NCBI GenBank assembly: GCA_022495995.1
Contig: JAFEMH010002090.1
Coordinates: 62,001-126,000 of the forward strand
Reading direction: 5' to 3'
Length of the DNA: 64,000 nucleotides
From: Adenophora triphylla var. japonica
Lineage: Eukaryota; Streptophyta; Magnoliopsida; Asterales; Campanulaceae
A program made the translations under genes and the position numbers. A model generated the notes under the pieces. That model was given only the letters and a program-made list of their open reading frames with translations, was not told the DNA's origin and made no database searches. This document shows, piece after piece, positions 54,496 to 64,000 of the stretch. Positions within the stretch are counted from its first letter, which is position 1, and each line of letters begins with the position of its first letter.

Positions 54496-54855
54496 GAAGA
54501 TCGCGAGATGAATTTCATGACTTGAAATGACTTTATCTAAGAAAGTAATGATGATTTGCAGGTGAATGAGATATGCTTTCATACCTGTGTTGTGCTTACC
54601 TGTAAGGGTTGTGCGCACGGAGATCACTTGAAGTGATTGGATGACTTTGAAAACATTTATCGGGTAGAACACAAACTTTGTCGTTTGCAAGACGGGCTCT
54701 GCTGATAATTGGCCGTTGCGAGACGGGTATTGCTGATGATTTGCCCATTGCCAGCCTAGCTGTTGATGAACATTGCCATTACAAGGCGGACTTTTGACGA
54801 TGATCTGCTACTTTAAGACGGACTTTTGATTCATTTATCATTGCAAGACGGGCCT
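54496..54855. other. Tat-B spacer with degenerate short repeats
   Basis: Contains four to five copies of a roughly 40-bp unit with (T)TGCAAGACGGGC and TTTGACGATGAT (54685-54860). No gene is seen. Confidence 0.6.
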
Positions 54856-55071
54856 TTGACGATGATGATGAGGATGATCCTTTCCAGCCCTCACTTGCCA
54901 CAGTACCTCAGTGGCGCGGACATTACGGTGAGCCCCGGCCTTTGGCCCTAGATGAGGAGGATGATGACTCTGATGGCGAGATCCATGAGGAGCAGGAGGG
55001 CGGCGGTGATGGCCAGGAGCAGAGTGGCTCTGGGGAGGACGAGGATGGCTCTGACGACTCCGAGTCGGATT
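54856..55071 (+). pseudogene. Acidic-tail coding remnant, antisense to Tat-B
   Basis: On the plus strand a frame runs through QWRGHYGEPRPLAL into a Glu/Asp/Gly/Ser-rich tail ending SDDSESD and TGA (55069-55071). It has no start codon of its own. The acidic end and the antisense direction parallel antisense unit A of Tat-A, so it may be the last exon of an equivalent gene. The link is inference. Confidence 0.4.
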
Positions 55072-57699
55072 GATTGCGGTAGCCCCCTTTTGCCATGCTT
55101 TAGGACTCTTAGAGAGGGAGAGAAGGAACAATGCATGCACTAATCTATTGCTTCTCACTTTGTAAAAATAGAATTTCTGTATTTTGCAACTAATGCATTC
55201 TATTGATAGTATCTAAACTTATTTGTTTATATGCATTAGTCCGTCCCAAGAAATGGCAAAAAAGAACGGCATTTGTTGGGGGTTGGTAATGTATTGGGTG
55301 CAAAGTGTGCCAAATCCTCTCCCATGCGCCTGGTGAGTAGGGGAAATGGATATAGAGTTTTGGGCTGCTTTGGACAGGTTTTGAGCAAGTATCGGATTGC
55401 CGATGGAGTGCTGCAGATGCAGCCAGTTCTGACGTTTGATGGATGGTCACGTTAACAGACTTTTTGCCCCATCAATTGTAAAAGGACAGATTCGCAAAAG
55501 GCAACTTCCAGCAGTCACAGCAGCCCCAAAATCCATCTTCAACCTTGATATCAGCCCCAAGATCCAATGTTTGGCCCAAAATGGAACGTTATGAAGAGAG
55601 GTCCAATGCAGCCCCGTTACAGGCAGAATCATCACGCGACCCAGGAGGCACCCATCTTTTCAGACCCTAGTCAATCAGTCACAGACTTGGAAATATATAT
55701 ACGTGCAGGGGCACATCTTTCGAAGAATGGGATTGAATCCCGATTTTGTGTATGACACACTCGCTTTGGGGTTAACTCTTTTGAGAGAGCATAAGCACGA
55801 CAAGGTGTGGAGAAGTGTATGGAAGCCCCTGCTGACAGAAAGACAGTGTTTGGCTCTATTTCCCCATGATGGAGAGAGAGAAGACTTGTCGAGACACTTG
55901 AAAACTTGTCTTATTCATGATGATCACAAGGCTGCTAAAAACCCTTTATTGATGTTCGGGTTATTCAACCACTAAATCTGATATGAGCAAATATTTTGAT
56001 TAATCACGAGGAGAAAACCAACTGATATCGAGATCAAATCTGGAAGGATGGAAAGTGTATAGGAATGGTCCTTGATGATACCGGATTTTTTGAGATTTGT
56101 TTGTGATTTTGACCGGACCAATTATGGTTTCCTACGTTCCCCTCCTGACGAGGAGCTCAGGTCGCCGTAGTTCGGGCTTATCCCGATTGAAAAGAGAATG
56201 AATGTTGAAATTCGAGGTTCTGAGGACCTTTGAGGATTTTAAGGATGGGAGAGTTGAAAAACATGTCCTCCTGGAGTGTCGATAAAAGACACAGATGCGA
56301 AGCCCCAGTGGGAAATTCACGGCAAGTGTTTGGGGAATAGCAATGAAATATGCTCACATGAAGTGTCAAATCAATGGATTGAATTTGCACAATCTTAGAT
56401 TGATGTTCTTTTGAGACGGATTAGATTCCAACTTAAGCAAGCAATGAAGCATTAATTTGATTTAGATCTTGAAGATATTAGAATGAAACTGCTGTCCGGT
56501 AGGAACTGTAGCTGGGTTTCCGGGCTTCGATCGGCCATCAGGTGATTTGGAAAATTGATTGCATCATGACCTCTTAAAATGAGAGGTCGGCTGGGCCTTT
56601 TACTGACTGAACCTCTAAAGATGAGAGGTTGTCTTTTTAGGGATGTGTTTGGGAAATCTACGGCGAGGAAGATTAATTGCCTCTAAAAGTGAGAGGTCAG
56701 ATTTTGACTTTAGCCAAAGGCAAGGGTAATGGTGATGGGAATATCCTCTAAGAGCGAGAGGATGGTTCGGGATTGGTTAAGGTAATGGTGAGAGGAAGTC
56801 CAAGCTATCGAGAACTTTTATGAAATTTCGAAGATTTGAGTTCTTTTTGAACATTGGAGAGCTTTTCGAGAAGTCGGGGATTTTTACTGAATTGTGAGGA
56901 TTTAAAATCCTTCTTTTTAGAATTTGGAAGGCCTCTTTGAGGAGATGAGGATTACATCTGAAATCGTGAGGATTTAAAATCCTTCCTTTGACTACTTGGA
57001 AGGCGTCTTTGAGGAGTTGAGGATTATCTTTGTCCTTCCTTCATGGCTTGAGTATTTTATGCATCGCCGACTCTCGAAGCTAACTTTTTTGGCATTGCTT
57101 GGACTTCTCTGAGCAAAGATGATGGCTAAATGGGGTTTCAAAACACGCCGACCTTGAAATGAAAGGGTATTATTTGGTGAGGGTGAGGTAATGGCTTTCC
57201 TATGGGTGAAAGGCTTCAACCGCAATCCCTACCGGATGACCTAAACGAAATTAAGTTTTCATTGTTTGATTAAGCTTTAAATGAGATCAGATCTATGCAA
57301 ATTCATCGAGCAACGAGATGATGAGTATGATGAAAGAGATGTGAGCATATGAGAATGCAAGATGGGGAGTTGGTAAGCCCCAATTTAAGAAAGATATCAG
57401 TTGATTTTCTCACTCCGATTAACTTAAATATTAATCATTTCAATGCATTAGTAATTGAGCAGCACAAGTGATCATGTGGAATAAAACCATTTCAATCAAG
57501 TGTAATGTGGGTATGCAAGTGATGTCTCGAGTCTAGCAAGAAGAGAAACAAAGATTTTTATCCTTGAAAGAAAAGACTAATCCAACGTGGATTTGACAGG
57601 CTCTTGTCCAATAAAGGACATTCATTAAAGAAGCAAACAGACAACCTACAAAGACTGATTGACCGTATTGATATTGGATGGGAGGGCCCTGGGTTCTGG
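55072..57699. other. Tat-B region between the antisense remnant and gag
   Basis: Mostly non-coding. It holds a plus-strand open frame of about 90 codons at 55703-55975 (MQGHIFRRMGLNPDFVYDTL), which I do not recognise; four short hairpins CCTCT-AAAA-TGAGAGG (56568-56762); and a partly duplicated segment with GTGAGGATTTAAAATCC (56895-57030). Protease or reverse transcriptase motifs were looked for and not found. Confidence 0.5.
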
Positions 57700-57705
57700 T
57701 GAAGA

Positions 57706-59833
57706 TCACGGAATAAGATTGGTAACCACATTGGGGCGAGGAGTCTTCTCAATCTTCCCCTCATCAATAAGCCTTTGGATGAGCAGCTTCAAAGGGATGC
57801 AATCATTGGTAACATGTCCAGGATACTGATGGTATTGGCAGTATTTGCTCGTATCCAGATTGGGATTTGTCTTGACCGGGTTGTAATTATCCAGGGGCTT
57901 GATCAGTCCAGTCTTTACCAAACCATTAAATACTTCTTCGATCGGCATCCCCGAATCATCGAATTTCCGCCGCTGAGGCTTTCCTCCATCACGACTGGGT
58001 AATTGACCCTTCTCCCCTTGAATATAGTTGACGGTGTTAGAGACGGCAGCTTCCTTACCCTTTAAAGCAACGGGGGCAGAGCTTGGAATGATGGAATAGG
58101 TGGCGTTCTCGCTTTCGGCCCCTACACTCACCATTTCTCGTAGATTTGGGCAGTACCCACGCCCAATGGCTTCCCTAACAGCTGGCTTGACACATGAAAG
58201 GAAGATGGATTTCTCATCGGATAGGGGAATCAGATGAATCAGCTCACTCAGCTTCTTGTTCCACCTCTTATAGAAGTCTGTTATGGACTCATCGTGCCTC
58301 TGGATGGTGCCGATTAAGTCACTACGAGTGGTGTACCACACGACACTTCCTTTGTATTTGTCCAAAAAGGCATCACTGATCTGGGACCACGTAGCCCTTG
58401 CTTCCGGCTTAAGGCCTAAAAACCATCTCAAAGGAGAGTCATCGAGGGACAAGTGAAAGTAGAGGGCTAGCATCTCCTCTGTGGCCCCTTTGGCACCCAC
58501 ATACATGATGTAGCTGTTCATGTGAGTTTTAGGGCATGTGGAGCCTTCAAACTTGGTTATAGGAGGCATCTTGAAATTCTTCGGGAGGGCCTTAGAGTCC
58601 TTGAGCTCTACAGCATTGACCATGTTGGACCCAAAAGTCATCTTGTGCAATTGTTCTTTCACATACTTCAACTCTTCCTTTAAACTCGAAATCTCGGAAG
58701 ATGGGGGCTGTCCCACGGTTGGAGCTACTGTCGAAGATGGCACTGGAGATTCTGGCATGAATTTGATGGGCAAGGCGGCTGAAAGAAGACCAAAAGTACT
58801 GGGCACGTTGACATGGCTGTCCAATAAACCAACCGAGCTAGGGATTCTATTGTCATACATGTCGTAACCATTAAGCTGAATGTCAGGATTACGGGTACCA
58901 AACTGCACTGGCCGACTTCCAAACTGACCCTGAGTAGAAATCCCGGTACTGATGCAAGGAGCTGAATATGGAGTGGCACCATACAGATGCTGGGTGAGAG
59001 GAGAGCAAATTGCAGGCTGAGGAAAGTTGCTTCGGAATTGGGACTGAGGACACTGCGGTAGCTGATCCTGGTAGCTGATCTTGGCAAATCTGGCTTCCTG
59101 ACAGACGGTACTGACCACCCTGCTGCTGATGGGACTGATCATAAGGGGCAACAAACTGACCACCAAAAGTTGGGTTGGAAGGATGACGCGCGCTGCTATA
59201 CAGACTTTGACCTTGAGCCCCAAGCTGATTCTGAACAAACCCAAACTGATCCTGGGCACTAACCCTTGGGAAGGAGCTTGACTCGCCTCTAGGTCTGGGT
59301 TGCCCGCCATAAGTAGATACTGGGATGAGGGGAGGTCTCGACACATTCCCATAAGTCGACATCGGAAAAGAGCTAGGCATACCATAAGAGGCTGGTGGGG
59401 GCACATTGTGAAAGCCTTGCCTAGGCGAGGACGGGGGAACAAAACCAGTGCCGGTGATAGTAACATCGGGCTCCTCCCTAATTTCTTCGTACGATCCATC
59501 GGGGTGACGGATTACGGCAATGCCTTGCATACGCATCACCTCGACATAGCGGGCCCAACCTGCCTCCTCACGGGCATGAGAGGTTTCGAGAGCCGCACGG
59601 AGAGAAGCCTCCTGAGAGAAGTTAAAACCTGGGTGAGGGTTAACGAACGGACTTCCCGGGGGTGTCATATGAGGACCCCTGCCATAACCACTGCTAGGAG
59701 AGGCGTTCAAAGCTACGTTCGGGCCCGCATTCTGACCTTGATCTGGCCCTATACCTTGATTGACATTCTGACTCTGAGCTGGATCAACACCCGGATTCTG
59801 ACCCAAACCTGCCGACACTTGTGAATCTGTCAT
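57706..59833 (-). pseudogene. Tat-B gag
   Basis: ATG 59833 opens MTDSQVSAGLGQNPG. The N-terminal 300 residues are Gly/Gln/Pro/Asn-rich with a short helical segment (EASLRAALETSHAREEAGWA). The capsid part lies in a second frame (SPLRWFLGLKPEARATW, WSQISDAFLDKYKG, FYKRWNKKLSELI), and the end has a zinc-finger-like CQYHQYPGHVTNDC and LLIQRLIDEGKIEKTPRP, typical of Ogre/Tat gag. The two parts are joined by a frameshift somewhere between 58890 and 59080. It is about the normal length for this family. Confidence 0.85.
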
Positions 59834-61535
59834 CTCTCAGACTGCTGGAAATGAATCCCTGACCGGAGAGAAACTGATTAACCGACCACCCGGAACTCTG
59901 ACTCAATGCTTGCTCGCTGAAAGGGGGAGAGAGTGGTTTTAGGTAGGGGAGAGGATAGGCTTAGGACGGACTCATGCATATGCTCTTTTGTTTTTTTTTA
60001 ATATTTTATTCCCTTTTTCTTTTTTTTTAGAAAGATGAAAATGATTTTTATTAATCCTAGGAATGGTTGGAAAAGGGGGACACTTTCTTTTTCGCAGTCT
60101 ACACTATTCCTGGATCAGTGGGTTCCATCACTACGCCTATAGACCCCCTGTATTCCACCTGTATTGCACCTTCGGGATGGACAATCCCGGCAGAGGTCCT
60201 ATAGGGCACGTGGATCCCACCAACCGAAAGGGAGAACGAACCTATGGGCATACAAGTCAAAACAAGTCAAACTCGGGATTTTCAAAACCAAGTCCAAGTC
60301 AACGTCTAGACTCGGGAGGAGAGAGGGTTGAAAGTACGTTTGAATGTACGAGACCTCAATTTGCAGGTAAGATCCTGGAAAAATTGGGCATGACTTCTCC
60401 TCTCTTTGAGCTGAAAATCTGGCATAGCCTCTCGTCGCTTCGCGGCGGAATCTCGGCATAACCTCCCATTAGTATGTGTCAAGAATTTGACATGGTCCTG
60501 CGTTGGCACATGTCGAGAACGCGTCATGACCCCTTGCGAAGCCAAGTCGAGAAATCGGTATGCGCCTATGTCGAGATATGTCAAAGTTTTGACATGTACT
60601 TTCGTTCAGTTATGTCGTGATTTCGTCATGAAGAGGGATAGTATGCCCAGATTTTGGAGACGAAGTATGACTCGGACTTTGTGAGAAAATTTTGAAAACC
60701 GAGTTTTGAAAAATGTTTTGAAAAGCATTTTGCCAAAAACCAACCGGTCACGGTAGAAAGTGTGTCACGGACAAGTGTTGGTTACTCGATAGGCTAGGAG
60801 GACTTCAGGCGCTCAAGCGTAAGCAAAACACGTCACTGTCCGCGATGCCGTCCGTACACTCCCGGGTTCTAACTCTATGTGCGGGTAGCGTGCGAGTAGT
60901 GTGAAGGTATCTTCTAGGAAAACAACTTTTGCTCTTTTTTTTTTTTTTTTTTTTTTTGCTTTTTTTTATAAAAGAGATTTTTTTTATGCAATATGCAAAG
61001 AAGGAAAAACAAGAGAATGAATCCAAAGCATGACAAAAGGGGACTGCCCCAAATGTCAAGTTTACCAATAGCTGTAGCCCGGGATCATCCTGCCCTGCTT
61101 ATCTGATCAGCTTGACCTATTTTCTGCATTGCCTCCCTATGTCGTCCGACGCAGGACTTCCCACAAAAGGGATGTTGTCCGACATGGGAGTGCTCACCAA
61201 CAGAGCCTAGCAAACTACAAAGGGGGGAAACCCACCATCCAAAAGAATAGCACATATGCACAGAAGCATGGCAAGGCACACAAGAGCACACATAATCCAC
61301 ACACAAGGAGAATGAAGAAATTGTCCGATGTCGATTTAAAGAAAGTTAGACCCTCTTAAGAAAAACTTTTACTTTTTCAAAAAGAAGAATGATACCGGTA
61401 GGTGGGATTGTTAAACCACAATTTATCCCAAGCCCCGAGTTAGGGAGCGACACAGGAAGGTTAATGGTTTCCACCTATATACCAAGTATCATTTTCCGTT
61501 TTTTTTTTCAAAAACAAAAGTTTTTCTACTTTTCC
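59834..61535 (-). other. Tat-B leader between primer site and gag
   Basis: About 1.7 kb. The segment 60050-60240 resembles the Tat-A leader (22640-22870 in the other orientation), sharing AATCCTAGG, GTTGGAAAAG, TTTCTTTTTCGCA and CTGG(A/G)TCAGTGG. It also has T-runs at 60937-60968, and LTR-like TGTCGTCCGACG and TGTTGTCCGACA copies at 61140-61185. No sense-strand gene is recognised. Confidence 0.6.
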
Positions 61536-61553
61536 TCCCCAGCAGAGTCGCCA
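61536..61553 (-). promoter_or_regulatory. Tat-B primer-binding site (tRNA-Arg type)
   Basis: In element orientation TGGCGACTCTGCTGGGGA starts one base after the 5' LTR. It differs from the Tat-A site by one base over 18. Confidence 0.85.
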
Positions 61554-61554
61554 C

Positions 61555-63291
61555 TGAATGAACGCTTGCCGAAAAAATTAAATGTTTGCTTTTCGCATTT
61601 TTTAGGAGTCGCCACGCCGTTTTTAAGGAAAACATTGAAAAACCTACTTGAAAAGAGATTTTGAGTTCGGGAGTCTGGTTACGTGTTGGGAATAACTTGA
61701 GAGTTCACCAACACGCCTCTTTCGAGACATTCAATCAAGCATTGGACAATTATAGACATTCAAAGTGTGTGTGCAATATGTGTCAATCAAGCAAGGCATG
61801 CAAATTGGGAATTTGATTGATGGTATAGAAGCTGGATACAACTTGTGAGCCCTGACAAGGGGGCCACACCCTTTACATATCATGACTTTCATTACAAGGC
61901 AGAAGCCTAAGACAGTCTGCTCAGGAAGCTCCGATGTCGTCCGACACAGGACTTCCCTTGACGGGGATGTCAGACGACATGAGGCCTCATGGTCAGATTG
62001 TCCCTTACAATGACAAGGCTACTCTGGAAACTGGAACAAAACATTTTGTATAAGGAAAGACACTATTTGGGGTCTAAGTCCAGTTTGGGATTGATTAGAG
62101 TGAGCAAAGTCAAGATTGACTTTTTAATGATACGGGTGTCATGTGACATAGAACACCCGAAGTTGTCTATGTCACGTGACAAACCGCCCCTATCAATGGA
62201 TCACACCCAAGCAGACCTTAGACACTCCAAATAGTGGCTAATGAACTAAAAAACCACTTAGGCAAACTTTGAGTTACAAACAGGGAGGGTTAACCCTGAT
62301 AGATCTGAAGTCCAAGAAAAGCTTTACAGCTTTATGGGAACTCTATGTCGTATGACATAGGACCTCTTGAGAGTCCTATGTCATCCGACACAGGCAGCCT
62401 ATTTCAATGCCCTTCAGTCTGGTTTATTCCCCTTTGTTCCCAAAGCAAACCAAGCTATATTTATTAACTAAATGTAGTAAAATAGTAAAGTTACGTGTGT
62501 ATTGTGGGAGGATCACATGGCTTTGATGGACAAATGTGATGAATCACATATCTATGGCCATCTTTAAGTAGCCATCACCTCCTAACTCAATGGAAACTAA
62601 CAAAGATCCAAACTTTAATGGTTCTAATACTATCAAATGTCCAGATCTGAGGTGGGGAGAGGTGAATGTGGAAGATTCACCTCTCCACCACCTTTATCAT
62701 GCAAAATCCCAAATATTTCACGTAATATCAAAGTAAGTAAGCATGCAAGGTGATATGAGTGTATGGAAGAATTAATTAAAGAGAGAAAGGGTTTAGTGGC
62801 TACCTATTGTAGTCCACCAGGTAAGAACACCAGTAGTATGGTGTCTACCCCTTCAACACACCAACAAAGGGCACCTTTCTTTGGATCTTGGCTTTGGTGT
62901 ATGTGTGTGTGAGGAGGGAGGTGAGTGTGTGTGTATGAGAGAGAGAGAGAGTCTCTATTTCTATAGAGTTTCCCCTCTTTTACTGATATCCTCCCAAAAC
63001 TCTCCAAAAAGTCCCCCAAAATGATCAGTCATGCCTTCTATTTATAGGCAGGTTGATGGGACGTCCTATGTCGTCCGACAGAGGGAGTTAAACCGCCTTT
63101 GGACAACCGGTGTCATCCAACAGCGTACTCCTTTGTGACCAATTGGGCCGCAGGAAGGCAGGCCCAATGGATCAAATGGATCAATGGATAATTTGGACTC
63201 AAAATGCTCTTTAGCAAATAAATGAGCCCAAAATTAAGGTCATCCATGGAGAGTGGACCCAAAAACACGAGTTCGGGTCGGGGTACTCACA
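61555..63291 (-). repeat. Tat-B 5' LTR (right)
   Basis: 1737 bp. Palindrome-like motifs at 61935-61946, 61968-61981, 62170-62181, 62344-62359, 62379-62390 and 63069-63080; TATA box CTATAAATAG on the minus strand at 63038-63047. The block GAGTCGCCACGCCGTTTTTA (61606-61625) corresponds to the end of the Tat-A LTR. Confidence 0.93.
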
Positions 63292-63296
63292 GGGAC

Positions 63297-64000
63297 ATGC
63301 ATTAGAGACTGCCGCGTTCACACTGAACAGAGTCCCTACTAAATCGGCTCCTAAGACCCCACATGAGATGTGGTATGTAAGAAAATCTAGTTTGTCTTTC
63401 ATGAGGATTTGGGGTTGCGAAGCTTATGTGAAGAGACTTGTCTTGGATAAGCTAGAACCTAAATCCGACAAGGTTATTTTCGTTGGTTACCCAAAGGAAA
63501 CCAAAGGGTATTATTTTTACAACCGCAACGAGAACAAAGTGTTTGTTGCTCGATATGGTGCTTTTCTTGAGAAACAGTTTCTCAATGAAACATCAAGTGG
63601 GAGTAAAATTGATCTTAAAGAAGTTCAAGAACCCAAAAATAACATGGAATCAAAAGTAGAGACTGAACCAACTCCACAAGAAGTTGTAGAACCGGTTCAA
63701 GATCTACAAGTCCATCGTAGATCCGATAGGTTATGATCCGCACCCGAGAGATATGGATTTCTCGTGTCGGAAGGTAATGAAGTGGAAGTCATTGAGAATG
63801 ACGAACCTACTTCCTATCAAGAGGTGATGTCCAATCCCGATTCAGATAAATGGTTAGAAGCCATGAAGTCCGAATTGCAATCCATGTCGGATAATCAAGT
63901 TTGGAACTTGATTGAGCCACCCGAAGCTGTAAAAACCATAGGGTGCAAGTGGGTCTTCAAGAAGAAGACTGACATGGATGGGAAGGTGCATACTTACAAG
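63297..64000 (+). pseudogene. Copia-D pol, integrase end and start of reverse transcriptase
   Basis: The frame resumes after the second GGGAC copy with ALETAAFTLNRVPTKSAPKT, the usual sequence after the integrase Glu. Next come IWGCEAYVKRL and VFVGYPKETKGYYFYN. A stop at 63734-63736 interrupts, after which the reverse transcriptase entry (WLEAMKSELQSM, VWNLIEPP, GCKWVFKKKTDMDG) is open to the window end. Confidence 0.9.

Larger units (their letters stand above)
50788..63291 (-). mobile_element. Tat-B: gag-only Tat/Ogre-like element (TR-GAG type) inserted in Copia-D integrase
   Basis: Minus orientation, 12.5 kb, target duplication GGGAC at 50783-50787 and 63292-63296. LTRs 50788-52527 and 61555-63291 (TGAATGAACG...GTACTCACA on the plus strand). 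The primer site, in element orientation TGGCGACTCTGCTGGGGA (61553-61536), is of the same tRNA-Arg type as Tat-A. A gag gene is present (57706-59833) but no protease, reverse transcriptase, RNase H or integrase could be found; the rest is tandem repeats and remnants. Such gag-only elements are described in plants and depend on enzymes of relatives. Confidence 0.9.
46412..64000 (+). mobile_element. Copia-D: Ty1/copia retrotransposon, continues beyond the window
   Basis: Plus orientation. LTR about 46412-48025 (TGTAATGCCC...ACCCAACA), primer site TGGTATCAGAGCC at 48027-48039, gag-protease 48901-50297, integrase to 50787, then the Tat-B insertion, and integrase end and reverse transcriptase from 63297 to the window end. 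The 3' LTR lies outside, so LTR borders and target duplication are unconfirmed. Confidence 0.88.

Overview
The window is nuclear DNA of a flowering plant, almost certainly a eudicot. It holds plant CACTA, PIF/Harbinger-like, Ty1/copia and Tat/Ogre-type Ty3/gypsy elements, plus one plant transcription-factor gene (a growth-regulating factor, GRF) with spliceosomal introns and a miR396 site. The species cannot be named from the sequence. I found no rRNA, tRNA, CRISPR or prokaryotic operon.

Layout. (1) 1-8420: the right part of a decayed CACTA element. It has a broken TnpD-like transposase, a stub of a second gene, two long fold-backs, satellites, palindromic subterminal repeats and the right terminus; the left terminus lies outside the window. 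(2) 8421-8652: a remnant of a Harbinger-type MITE. (3) 9189-11512: a Harbinger-like element with a TAA target duplication and only a broken Myb/SANT ORF1, ending about 290 bp upstream of the GRF start codon. (4) 11801-45100: a GRF3/GRF4-like gene. Its exons add up to 1215 nt (404 codons plus stop) once a 30-kb insertion in exon 1 is set aside.

The insertion is a three-layer nest, and each layer has its own 5-bp target duplication: Copia-A (11977-42145, minus, TSD GCATT) in GRF exon 1; Copia-B (17151-42001, minus, TSD CATTT) in the right LTR of Copia-A; Tat-A (20393-38952, plus, TSD ATATC) in the pol gene of Copia-B. LTR differences counted by eye fall from the outer to the inner element, as nesting predicts. 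A second nest follows GRF: a Copia-C remnant (to 46411), interrupted by Copia-D (46412 to beyond the window, plus), whose integrase is interrupted by Tat-B (50788-63291, minus, TSD GGGAC), a gag-only derivative.

Most notable. Copia-A and Copia-B lack the usual initiator-Met primer site. Just after the 5' LTR each carries a 12-14 nt segment complementary to its own LTR, with the same geometry but different bases, which looks like self-priming. Every LTR family here carries its own cluster of short GC-rich palindromes, mostly just upstream of a TATA box; in Tat-A the same palindrome also sits in front of two antisense transcription units. One of these is a four-exon gene resembling plant mobile domain proteins. 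Both Tat elements repeat the first 9 nt of their primer-binding site inside the LTR and share a leader block with an open antisense frame.

Together the elements have separated the GRF start codon from its QLQ and WRC domains. The downstream part still has intact frames, splice sites and the miR396 site.
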